Shown: positions 4,996 through 9,906 of the stretch, piece after piece
How the letters are laid out: every line of letters begins with the position of its first letter
Position numbering within the stretch: the stretch's first letter is position 1
NCBI GenBank assembly: GCA_964480735.1
Contig: CAYZQS010000098.1
Location: 1-9,906 of the forward strand
Length of the DNA stretch: 9,906 nucleotides
Source: UBA5972 sp964480735
Lineage (GTDB): Bacteria; Pseudomonadota; Alphaproteobacteria; Rhodobacterales; Rhodobacteraceae
Reading direction: 5' to 3'
Notes under the pieces: model-generated
The model's database searches: none
What the model saw: the letters and a program-made list of their open reading frames with translations, nothing else
Told to the model about the DNA's origin: nothing
Translations under genes and position numbers: made by a program

Positions 4996-6741
4996 TTAAT
5001 GCATTTCTTCCATAGGGGTCACGCCCAAGATACCAAGACCTGCGCAAAGTACAACTTGCACCGCACCGATCAGCGCAATTTTGCTGGTGGATCGTGACTT
5101 ATTATCCTCTTGGATAAAACGCAGGCTGGCCTCGTCCTTGCCTTTGTTCCACAGAGCATGAAACGTCGAGGCCATTTCGAAAAGATAAAAGGCGATCCGG
5201 TGCGGCTCGCGGTTTCGCGCCGCCAGCTCCAACAGACGCGGCCATTCGGCCAGTTTTCTGGCCACCTCCAGTTCAGCGGCGTGAGTCAGCTCTGCCATAT
5301 CGACATTCAGCAGGGCGGCAGGATCAACGACAATGCCCGCGTCCCTGGCTTTGCTGAAAACAGAACAAATCCGGGCATGCGCGTATTGTACGTAAAATAC
5401 CGGATTGTCTTTTGATTGCTCCAGCACCATGTCAAAATCAAAATCCAGCGGCGCGTCGTTCTTTCGGGTCAACATGACAAACCGGGTGACATCGGCGCCC
5501 ACCTGATCGACCACATCACGCAGAGACACAAACGTGCCCGCCCGTTTGGACATTTTGAACGGCTCACCGTTTTTATACAGGCGCACCAATTGCGTCAGTT
5601 TGATGTCCAGCGGCACGCGACCGCCCGACAAGGCGGATACCGCCGCTTTCATCCGTTTGACGTAACCACCGTGATCGGCACCGAAAACATCGATCAGCTC
5701 GTCAAAACCGCGTTGTACCTTGTCATAGTGATAAGCGATGTCCGGCGCGAAATAGGTCCAGCCACCGTCGGACTTTTTCACCGGACGATCCACGTCGTCG
5801 CCGTGGTCTGTCGATTTAAACAGCGTCTGGATGCGCGGCTCCCAATCTTTGGGCAGTTTGCCTTTTGGCGGATCAAGCGTGCCTTCGTAAATCAAACCCT
5901 TTTCGTTCAGATCAGCAATCGCCGCCTCTATCCGGCCGGTGCCATACAGCGATTTTTCGCTGTAAAACACATCCATTTCCACGCCCAAAGCCTTGAGATC
6001 GCCGCGAATAAGTTCCATCATTGCGTCAGTTGAAAAGCCGCGCAAATCCGCCAGCCAATCCTCTTCCGGCCGGTCAACCAATTGGTCTCCGTACTTGGCC
6101 ATGACTGCCGCGCCGACTTCGATCAGATAATCACCGGGGTAAGTTCCGTCCTCAAAAGCAACCTCTTTCCCGCAGGCCTCAAGATAGCGCAGATAGACCG
6201 AGCGCGCCAAAACATCGACCTGCGCACCGCCGTCGTTGATGTAATATTCGCGGGTGACGTCAAATCCGGCGAAATCCAGCAAGGACGCCAGCGCATCACC
6301 AAAAACCGCCCCGCGCGTGTGGCCCACATGCAGCGGGCCGGTGGGGTTGGCAGATACAAATTCCACATTAACCTTGCGGTCCAAACCCATGTCAGACCGG
6401 CCATAATTGCGCCCAGCTGCCAGCACCGCAGGCACCACCTTCAGCCAAAACGACGGGTCCAAACGAAGGTTCAAAAACCCGGGGCCCGCCACATCAGCAG
6501 ACACCACCCGCGCATCATCTGACAGCCTTGTTGCCAAAGCCCCGGCAATATCACGCGGCGTCATCTTCGCGGCCTTGGCCAAAACCATCGCCGCGTTGGT
6601 CGCCATGTCACCGTGCAACGGATCGCGCGGTGGCTCTACTGTCACGTTGGAAAAATCAAGACCGGCCGGCAATGCGCCGCCGTCCTGCAAATCCTCCAGG
6701 CAGGTCAGAACCAATGATTTGATTTCGGAAAACAAATTCAT
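4996..6741 (-). CDS. argS: Arginyl-tRNA synthetase
   Basis: A class I aminoacyl-tRNA synthetase that charges tRNA-Arg in the cytoplasm. The 581-residue product has the N-terminal Add-1 region, EFVSANPTGPLHVGHTRGA (127-145) with the HIGH variant HVGH (138-141), YYINDGGAQVD (167-176), GADHGGYVKRM (355-365), and FKMSKRAGTFVSL (395-407) with the KMSKR loop. The C-terminal anticodon-binding helices have VQYAHARICSVF (451-462) and end GVTPMEEM, close to the usual family ending. I chose ATG 6741 (MNLFSEIK) over an in-frame ATG at 6771. The ten extra residues of the longer form (MAATHHTGRN) are unlike the family, and GGA of TGGACG lies 7 bases before 6741. The gene is probably the first of the minus cluster, and the 86-base gap to the SPOR gene could allow an internal promoter. 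Confidence 0.97.
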   Translation of the reverse strand: MNLFSEIKSLVLTCLEDLQDGGALPAGLDFSNVTVEPPRDPLHGDMATNAAMVLAKAAKMTPRDIAGALATRLSDDARVVSADVAGPGFLNLRLDPSFWLKVVPAVLAAGRNYGRSDMGLDRKVNVEFVSANPTGPLHVGHTRGAVFGDALASLLDFAGFDVTREYYINDGGAQVDVLARSVYLRYLEACGKEVAFEDGTYPGDYLIEVGAAVMAKYGDQLVDRPEEDWLADLRGFSTDAMMELIRGDLKALGVEMDVFYSEKSLYGTGRIEAAIADLNEKGLIYEGTLDPPKGKLPKDWEPRIQTLFKSTDHGDDVDRPVKKSDGGWTYFAPDIAYHYDKVQRGFDELIDVFGADHGGYVKRMKAAVSALSGGRVPLDIKLTQLVRLYKNGEPFKMSKRAGTFVSLRDVVDQVGADVTRFVMLTRKNDAPLDFDFDMVLEQSKDNPVFYVQYAHARICSVFSKARDAGIVVDPAALLNVDMAELTHAAELEVARKLAEWPRLLELAARNREPHRIAFYLFEMASTFHALWNKGKDEASLRFIQEDNKSRSTSKIALIGAVQVVLCAGLGILGVTPMEEMH

Positions 6742-6773
6742 GTTTCGTCCAGTATGATGTGTTGCTGCCACCT

Positions 6774-6804
6774 AGCACAGCCCGCTCTGTCTATCCAGCG
6801 TCAA
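6774..6804 (-). promoter_or_regulatory. Possible argS promoter
   Basis: On the minus strand, TTGACG (6804-6799) is a good -35 element 58 bases upstream of the argS ATG. The best facing -10 is TGTGCT (6779-6774), only 3 of 6 bases from consensus and with a long 19-base spacer. The assignment is weak, but no better promoter is visible in the dgt-argS gap. Confidence 0.25.
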
Positions 6805-6810
6805 CACCGA

Positions 6811-6844
6811 TTTCATCTTTGCAAAAATACTCGCGCGCGCAGCG
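6811..6844 (-). repeat. Intergenic motif GAGTATTTTTGCAAAGATG preceded by alternating GC bases
   Basis: Read on the minus strand, a GC-only run (6844-6832, mainly alternating GCGC) leads directly into GAGTATTTTTGCAAAGATG and then AAA (6832-6811), in the gap between dgt and argS. From memory, very similar GAGTATTTTTG.(C/A)AAGATGAA strings recur in intergenic DNA of many Rhodobacterales. I cannot run the search that would confirm this. There is no second copy in this window. Confidence 0.45.
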
Positions 6845-6853
6845 CATAAAAGT

Positions 6854-7999
6854 TCAATCAATCGACATCGGATCGGTCAGTTTCCGGTGCTCATCCAGCG
6901 CAAACCTGTCCGTCATCCCGGCGATATAATCAGCGATCACCTTGGCTTTTTGCACATCGGTGTCACCGGTCCACTTTTGCCATGAATCCGGCAGCATGCC
7001 CGGATCCTCTATAAAAATCCCGAACATTTCCTTCACGATCAATGCCGCCTTGCGCCGCATGCGCCGGACTTTCCAGTGCCGGTACATATGCTTGAAGAAA
7101 AACGCCCGGATGGTTTTCAGGTCGGTGGTCATCGGCTCGGAAAATCGGATCAGTTGAATACCTGCCCCGCGCACATCCGCGACCGACAGCGGATCAATGT
7201 CACCAAGCAGCCGGCGGCTTTCGTTGATCACGTCCTCGACCATCACCCCAAACACCCGGCGCAGGGCCTCGTGGCGACGCCGGATAAAATCAAGATCGGG
7301 GTACAGCTTGTCCACGCGATCATAACAGGTGCTGATGATCGGCAGTTCGCGGATTTGTTCTTCGTTGAACAACCCGGCCCGCAGGCCATCGTCCAGATCG
7401 TGGTTGTTATAGGCAATATCGTCCGAAATCGCCGCCACTTGTGCTTCAGCGCTGGCGTAGGTGTTAAGCTCCAGATCAAACGTGGCGTTAAAATCCGCCA
7501 ACGCGCCGGGCACGTCGCCAACGACCGGCCCATTGTGCTTGGCCAGCCCTTCCAGCGTTTCCCAACTCAGGTTCAGCCCGTTAAAATCCGCATAATGCCG
7601 CTCCAGCATGGTGACGATCTTGATCGCCTGCGCGTTGTGGTCAAACCCACCAAATGGCGCCATACAGTCAGCCAGTGCATCTTCGCCAGTGTGGCCAAAC
7701 GGCGTGTGGCCCAGATCATGAGCCAGCGCCACCGCCTCTGTCAGCTCCGAATTCAGCCCCAGCACGCCTGAAATCGTGCGGGCCACCTGTGCCACTTCAA
7801 TGGAATGAGTCAGGCGGGTGCGAAAATAATCGCCCTCGTGCTCCACAAACACCTGTGTCTTGTGCTTTAAGCGCCGGAACGCGCTGGAATGGATGATCCG
7901 GTCGCGGTCACGCTGAAAGGCGGTACGGTGCGCACTTTCATCCTCGTGCACCAGCCGCCCGCGGCTTTCGTCCGGGTTGCAAGCATATGTCGCAAGCAT
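6854..7999 (-). CDS. dgt: Deoxyguanosinetriphosphate triphosphohydrolase-like protein (HD domain)
   Basis: A predicted dNTP triphosphohydrolase that releases the deoxynucleoside and tripolyphosphate, helping balance dNTP pools. The 381-residue protein has the expected order: SRGR (12-15), FQRDRDRIIHSSAFRRLKHKTQVF (28-51), the metal ligands His65 (in RLTHS) and His94-Asp95 (in LAHDLGHTPFGHTGE), and the distal ISDDIAYNNHD (191-201) supplying the last Asp. The length and the DRDRIIHSSAFRRL motif match the short Dgt-like proteins of Alphaproteobacteria rather than the longer E. coli Dgt. Substrate preference beyond dGTP is therefore open. ATG 7999 is preceded by AAGGG seven bases upstream and gives MLATYACNP, like relatives. 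The start codon lies in a 13-bp tandem repeat. It is followed by argS on the same strand after a 112-base gap and is divergent from erpA. Confidence 0.93.
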   Translation of the reverse strand: MLATYACNPDESRGRLVHEDESAHRTAFQRDRDRIIHSSAFRRLKHKTQVFVEHEGDYFRTRLTHSIEVAQVARTISGVLGLNSELTEAVALAHDLGHTPFGHTGEDALADCMAPFGGFDHNAQAIKIVTMLERHYADFNGLNLSWETLEGLAKHNGPVVGDVPGALADFNATFDLELNTYASAEAQVAAISDDIAYNNHDLDDGLRAGLFNEEQIRELPIISTCYDRVDKLYPDLDFIRRRHEALRRVFGVMVEDVINESRRLLGDIDPLSVADVRGAGIQLIRFSEPMTTDLKTIRAFFFKHMYRHWKVRRMRRKAALIVKEMFGIFIEDPGMLPDSWQKWTGDTDVQKAKVIADYIAGMTDRFALDEHRKLTDPMSID

Positions 8000-8001
8000 A
8001 T
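7976..8001. repeat. 13-bp tandem direct repeat across the dgt start codon
   Basis: GTTGCAAGCATAT (7976-7988) and GTCGCAAGCATAT (7989-8001) are adjacent and differ at one base. Each copy contains an ATG on the minus strand (7999 and 7986). Because 13 is not a multiple of 3, only the ATG at 7999 is in frame with dgt. Confidence 0.8.
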
Positions 8002-8002
8002 T

Positions 8003-8041
8003 TTCGCCCTTATTCTTGTCGCCACGGGCATTCGCCCTTAT
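8003..8041. repeat. 11-bp direct repeat TTCGCCCTTAT in the dgt-erpA gap
   Basis: Exact copies lie at 8003-8013 and 8031-8041, offset by 28 bases. On the minus strand each reads ATAAGGGCGAA. The proximal copy supplies the dgt ribosome-binding site. The distal copy overlaps the predicted -10 elements and immediately precedes another ATG (8031). Confidence 0.7.
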
Positions 8042-8044
8042 ATT
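8016..8044 (+). promoter_or_regulatory. Predicted erpA promoter, with an overlapping divergent dgt -10
   Basis: TTGTCG (8016-8021) and TATATT (8039-8044) are spaced by 17 bases, matching 4 of 6 and 5 of 6 consensus bases. A start near 8051 would leave a leader of about 30 bases to the erpA ATG. On the opposite strand TATAAG (8042-8037) is a good -10 for dgt, but no clear -35 faces it. The two -10 elements overlap, so the two genes may compete for polymerase. Confidence 0.5.
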
Positions 8045-8080
8045 GGCATCACCCTAACCCAAAGCGAACACGTGTAAAAG

Positions 8081-8413
8081 ATGGACCTGACCCTGCCCCC
8101 CAAAGTAACGGACCGCGCCTTTGCCCAATTGGCGGCGATCAACGCCAGTGCCGACAATCCACAGGCCCTGCGGGTGGCGGTGGAAGGCGGCGGCTGTTCA
8201 GGATTTCAGTACGAGATCAAACTGGACGATGCGGCAGACGATGATCTGGTGCTGGAAGGTCAGGGACAAAAGGTGTTGATTGACGAGGTTTCGCTGCCGT
8301 TTCTGACAAACGCGGTGATAGATTATTCGCAAGAACTGATCGGCGCGCGGTTTATTGTTGAGAACCCGAATGCCACCAGCTCCTGCGGCTGTGGCACCAG
8401 CTTTTCGATTTAG
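8081..8413 (+). CDS. erpA: A-type iron-sulfur cluster carrier (HesB/IscA/ErpA family)
   Basis: A small cytoplasmic protein that carries Fe-S clusters from the assembly scaffold to target apoproteins. The 110-residue protein is of typical length. It has the three conserved cysteines: Cys39 in VEGGGCSGFQYE (34-45), and Cys102 and Cys104 in NPNATSSCGCGTSF (95-108). The central strand with VLIDEVSLPFL (65-75) and the GARFIVENPNA segment also fit the family. No isc or suf genes are near, and stand-alone copies are commonly ErpA-like. The split between ErpA, IscA and SufA cannot be settled by eye. The ATG at 8081 has no clear Shine-Dalgarno (TGTAAAAG precedes it), which is odd for a housekeeping gene, but the next residues (LTLPPKVTDRAF) fit the family start. 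It is divergent from dgt. The cytochrome gene begins 141 bases downstream behind its own apparent regulatory site. Confidence 0.92.
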   Translation: MDLTLPPKVTDRAFAQLAAINASADNPQALRVAVEGGGCSGFQYEIKLDDAADDDLVLEGQGQKVLIDEVSLPFLTNAVIDYSQELIGARFIVENPNATSSCGCGTSFSI

Positions 8414-8456
8414 CCACCGTCCTGTTTTAATATTCCTGTGATTTATCTGGTTTTCC

Positions 8457-8475
8457 TATACCCCTAGGGGGTATA
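8457..8475. promoter_or_regulatory. CsoR/CstR-family-like operator upstream of the cytochrome c gene
   Basis: TATACCCC (8457-8464) and GGGGTATA (8468-8475) are exact inverted arms around TAG, giving TATACCCCTAGGGGGTATA. GC-rich cores of C-run/TA/G-run flanked by TA-rich arms are the known operator style of the CsoR/RcnR/FrmR/CstR repressors, which sense copper, nickel/cobalt, formaldehyde or reactive sulfur. TATGCT (8484-8489) starts 8 bases after the dyad and is a plausible -10, so a bound repressor would cover the -35 region. Transcription would start near 8496, with a leader of about 59 bases. The leader also contains a 6-bp dyad, CAAGAT (8500-8505) with ATCTTG (8511-8516). No CsoR-family gene is present in the window, so any regulator must act from elsewhere. 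Confidence 0.6.
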
Positions 8476-8543
8476 CCGTGATATATGCTCAAACATCGTC
8501 AAGATAATGCATCTTGGCTTTAAATATCAGGTTTGACCGACAC

Positions 8544-8547
8544 AGGA
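8544..8547 (+). promoter_or_regulatory. Ribosome-binding site of the cytochrome c gene
   Basis: AGGA lies 7 bases before ATG 8555 and is the clearest Shine-Dalgarno of the plus-strand genes here. It supports the chosen start. Confidence 0.7.
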
Positions 8548-8554
8548 ATGACAC

Positions 8555-8992
8555 ATGACACCCAAGTTCTCGTACATTTTGATTGCCCTTCTGGCCATTG
8601 GCGGCGGTGGTTATATTTATTGGGACAATACAAAACCAGTTCCGGCCCCGCAGGCGGCAGATTCAACGGCGGCACCGCCCATGGTTGACGTGAAGGTTCC
8701 CACCCTGACCGGTGCTGCGATTATTGGCGAAACGATCTTCAACGCCAAATGCGCCGCCTGTCACGGGGCCAACGCCGCAGGCCAAGACGGTGTTGCTCCG
8801 CCGCTGGTGCACCGGATCTATGAACCCGGCCATCACGGAGACGGTGCATTTTTGCTGGCCGCACAATCCGGCGTTCGCGCCCATCACTGGCAATTTGGCA
8901 ATATGCCACCGGTTGAAGGTGTCACGCAGGGTGATGTCAAAAATATCATCGCATACGTTAGGGCCTTGCAAAAGGAAAACGGTATTTTCTGA
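8555..8992 (+). CDS. Membrane-anchored monohaem class I cytochrome c
   Basis: A 145-residue c-type cytochrome facing the periplasm. Residues 5-23 (FSYILIALLAIGGGGYIYW) form a signal-anchor with Lys4 before it. No clear cleavage motif follows, so the protein is probably tethered. A Pro/Ala-rich linker (28-49) leads to the haem domain. It has CAACH (66-70) as the covalent haem site with His70 as one axial ligand, GVAPPLVHRIYEPGHHGDGAF (79-99), and FGNMPPVEGVT (114-124) with Met117 as the likely second ligand. The C-terminal helix is DVKNIIAYVRALQ (127-139). The domain is rich in His (86, 93, 94, 110, 111). From memory, related sequences with the YEP.HHGD and VRAHHW.FG.MPPV motifs occur near copper-handling genes in some Alphaproteobacteria; I cannot verify this here. 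No oxidase or reductase partner is adjacent. The CsoR-like operator upstream suggests metal- or sulfur-responsive expression. Confidence 0.9.
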   Translation: MTPKFSYILIALLAIGGGGYIYWDNTKPVPAPQAADSTAAPPMVDVKVPTLTGAAIIGETIFNAKCAACHGANAAGQDGVAPPLVHRIYEPGHHGDGAFLLAAQSGVRAHHWQFGNMPPVEGVTQGDVKNIIAYVRALQKENGIF

Positions 8993-9039
8993 CAGCAGCG
9001 TCGCTTGTGTGCGCTGACAACATCGCCGATAGTACACCC

Positions 9040-9819
9040 ATGAAAATCGCATCTTTCAACATCAACGGGATCAAAGCCCGGATGGACCGTCTGCTGGAGT
9101 GGTTGCCCGAAAGCGGCGTTGACGTGGCGCTGCTGCAGGAAATCAAATCCGTGGATGAGACGTTTCCAAGGGGGCCGATCGAGGACCTTGGCTACACGGT
9201 GGAAACCCACGGGCAGAAGAGCTTCAACGGCGTTGCCATCCTTTCAAAACTGCCGCTGGAAGATATTTCTCGAGGGTTGCCCGGGGATGAAGAGGACGAA
9301 CAGGCGCGTTGGATCGAGGCCACGGTGATGGGCAAAACACCGGTCAGGGTTTGCGGTTTGTACCTGCCCAACGGCAACCCGGTGCCGGGGCCGAAATATG
9401 ATTACAAACTGGCGTGGATGGAACGCCTGCACGCCCGCGCGGTGGATCTTTTGGCGGGCGAGGAACCAGCGCTGATGGCCGGGGATTACAACATCATTCC
9501 GCAGGCCGAGGACGCGCATACACCGGATCGCTGGCGCGAGGATGCGCTGTTTTTACCGGGAAGCCGCGCCGCCTATCAGCGGATCGTCAATCTGGGTTTT
9601 ACCGATGCGCTGCGGGCGGTGAACGGCGCACCCCTGACCTATACCTATTGGGATTTTCAGGCCGGCGCGTGGAACAAGAACGATGGAATTCGCATCGATC
9701 ATTTCTTGCTGACGCCGCAATGTGCCGATCTGCTGTCTGATTGCCAGATCGACCGCCACATGCGGGGGCGCGACCGGCCGTCGGATCACGTGCCTATTTG
9801 GGTGGAATTGGCGGCGTAA
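9040..9819 (+). CDS. xth: Exodeoxyribonuclease III (AP endonuclease family)
   Basis: A magnesium-dependent 3'-to-5' exonuclease and apurinic/apyrimidinic endonuclease of base-excision repair. The 259-residue product is close to E. coli ExoIII (268). Family motifs are in order: MKIASFNINGIKAR (1-14), LLQEIKS with the metal-binding Glu34, NGVAILSK (63-70), LYLPNGNP (107-114), GDYNI with Asp149 and Asn151, TYWDFQAGAWNKNDGIRIDHFL (202-223), and RPSDHVPIWVEL with Asp249-His250. I chose ATG 9040 over the in-frame GTG at 9007 because the family starts exactly at MKIASFNING. No Shine-Dalgarno precedes either. It lies 47 bases after the cytochrome stop, so it may be read from the cytochrome promoter or from a promoter I cannot see. 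If cotranscribed, a DNA-repair gene would share the metal- or sulfur-responsive control (inference). Confidence 0.95.
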   Translation: MKIASFNINGIKARMDRLLEWLPESGVDVALLQEIKSVDETFPRGPIEDLGYTVETHGQKSFNGVAILSKLPLEDISRGLPGDEEDEQARWIEATVMGKTPVRVCGLYLPNGNPVPGPKYDYKLAWMERLHARAVDLLAGEEPALMAGDYNIIPQAEDAHTPDRWREDALFLPGSRAAYQRIVNLGFTDALRAVNGAPLTYTYWDFQAGAWNKNDGIRIDHFLLTPQCADLLSDCQIDRHMRGRDRPSDHVPIWVELAA

Positions 9820-9826
9820 AGGCCCT

Positions 9827-9853
9827 GTCATCCCCGCGCGGGCGGGGACCTCC
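9827..9853. repeat. REP-type GC hairpin repeat downstream of xth
   Basis: GTCATCCCCGC is followed by a GCGG loop and GCGGGGACCTCC. TCCCCGC (9831-9837) pairs with GCGGGGA (9842-9848). Read on the minus strand this stretch encodes VPARAGMT, a phrase I associate with spurious ORFs over dispersed palindromes in proteobacterial genomes. It may also stop transcription after xth, but no T-run follows. Confidence 0.6.
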
Positions 9854-9906
9854 GTCAACTTAGAGCGCCGGACGGAATATCTGCACCGCTCAGCTGTCGC
9901 AATTTT
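9854..9906. other. Unassigned right end of the window
   Basis: The last 53 bases hold no start codon or reading frame that I can assign on either strand. They may include the tail of a neighbouring gene lying outside the window. Confidence 0.3.

Noticed and set aside
7076..7771. A 231-codon plus-strand frame over dgt
   Set aside because: It is antisense to an unmistakable HD-domain gene. Similar shadow frames lie over argS (5416-6033).
8380..8413. GCTG...CAGC followed by TTTT near the end of erpA as an intrinsic terminator
   Set aside because: The stem is only about 4 bp and lies within conserved codons for the CGCGTSF motif, so it is explained by coding.
9007..9039. GTG start for xth giving 11 extra residues
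   Set aside because: ExoIII proteins begin at MKIASFNING. The extra residues are not family-like and no ribosome-binding site supports the GTG.
9553..9858. Minus-strand 101-codon frame starting over the terminal hairpin
   Set aside because: The start MTEVPARAGMTG is the typical artefact of translating a REP-like palindrome, and the rest is antisense to xth.

Overview
The window looks like a housekeeping stretch of an alphaproteobacterial chromosome, most likely Rhodobacterales (Roseobacter group). The reasons are a two-lobed dCTP deaminase of about 365 residues, the gene order argS - SPOR protein - nagZ - scpA - scpB, the short HD-domain dGTPase-like protein next to argS, and the style of the intergenic DNA. 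I see no phage, insertion sequence, CRISPR array or obvious horizontally acquired block.

Layout. A tRNA-Pro(GGG) at 2-78 is followed on the plus strand by dcd (124-1221). A convergent junction (1222-1291) separates it from a tightly packed minus-strand cluster read from right to left: argS (6741 to 4996), a SPOR-domain membrane protein (4909-4010), nagZ (4010-3000), scpA (3007-2204), scpB (2202-1543) and a small basic hypothetical protein (1486-1292). The SPOR, nagZ, scpA and scpB genes overlap or abut by a few bases, so they are probably translationally coupled. Upstream of argS lies dgt (7999-6854, minus). It is divergent from the plus-strand genes erpA (8081-8413), a membrane-anchored monohaem cytochrome c (8555-8992) and xth (9040-9819). 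The window ends in a short GC hairpin that looks like a dispersed REP-type repeat.

Themes. The minus cluster links translation (argS), septal peptidoglycan binding (SPOR), muropeptide recycling (nagZ) and chromosome condensation (scpA/scpB). dcd and dgt both tune deoxynucleotide pools, and xth repairs DNA. erpA delivers Fe-S clusters. The cytochrome c is the least ordinary gene. It has a His-rich haem domain and no oxidase or reductase partner in view, and its upstream region carries a near-perfect CsoR/CstR-family-like operator (TATACCCCTAGGGGGTATA). This suggests repression lifted by copper or by reactive sulfur species. That regulatory unit is the most interesting thing here. Other points worth a look are dyads overlapping the predicted SPOR promoter, a 13-bp tandem repeat across the dgt start codon, a 9-bp inverted repeat enclosing the dcd start codon, and a candidate Rhodobacterales dispersed motif between dgt and argS.
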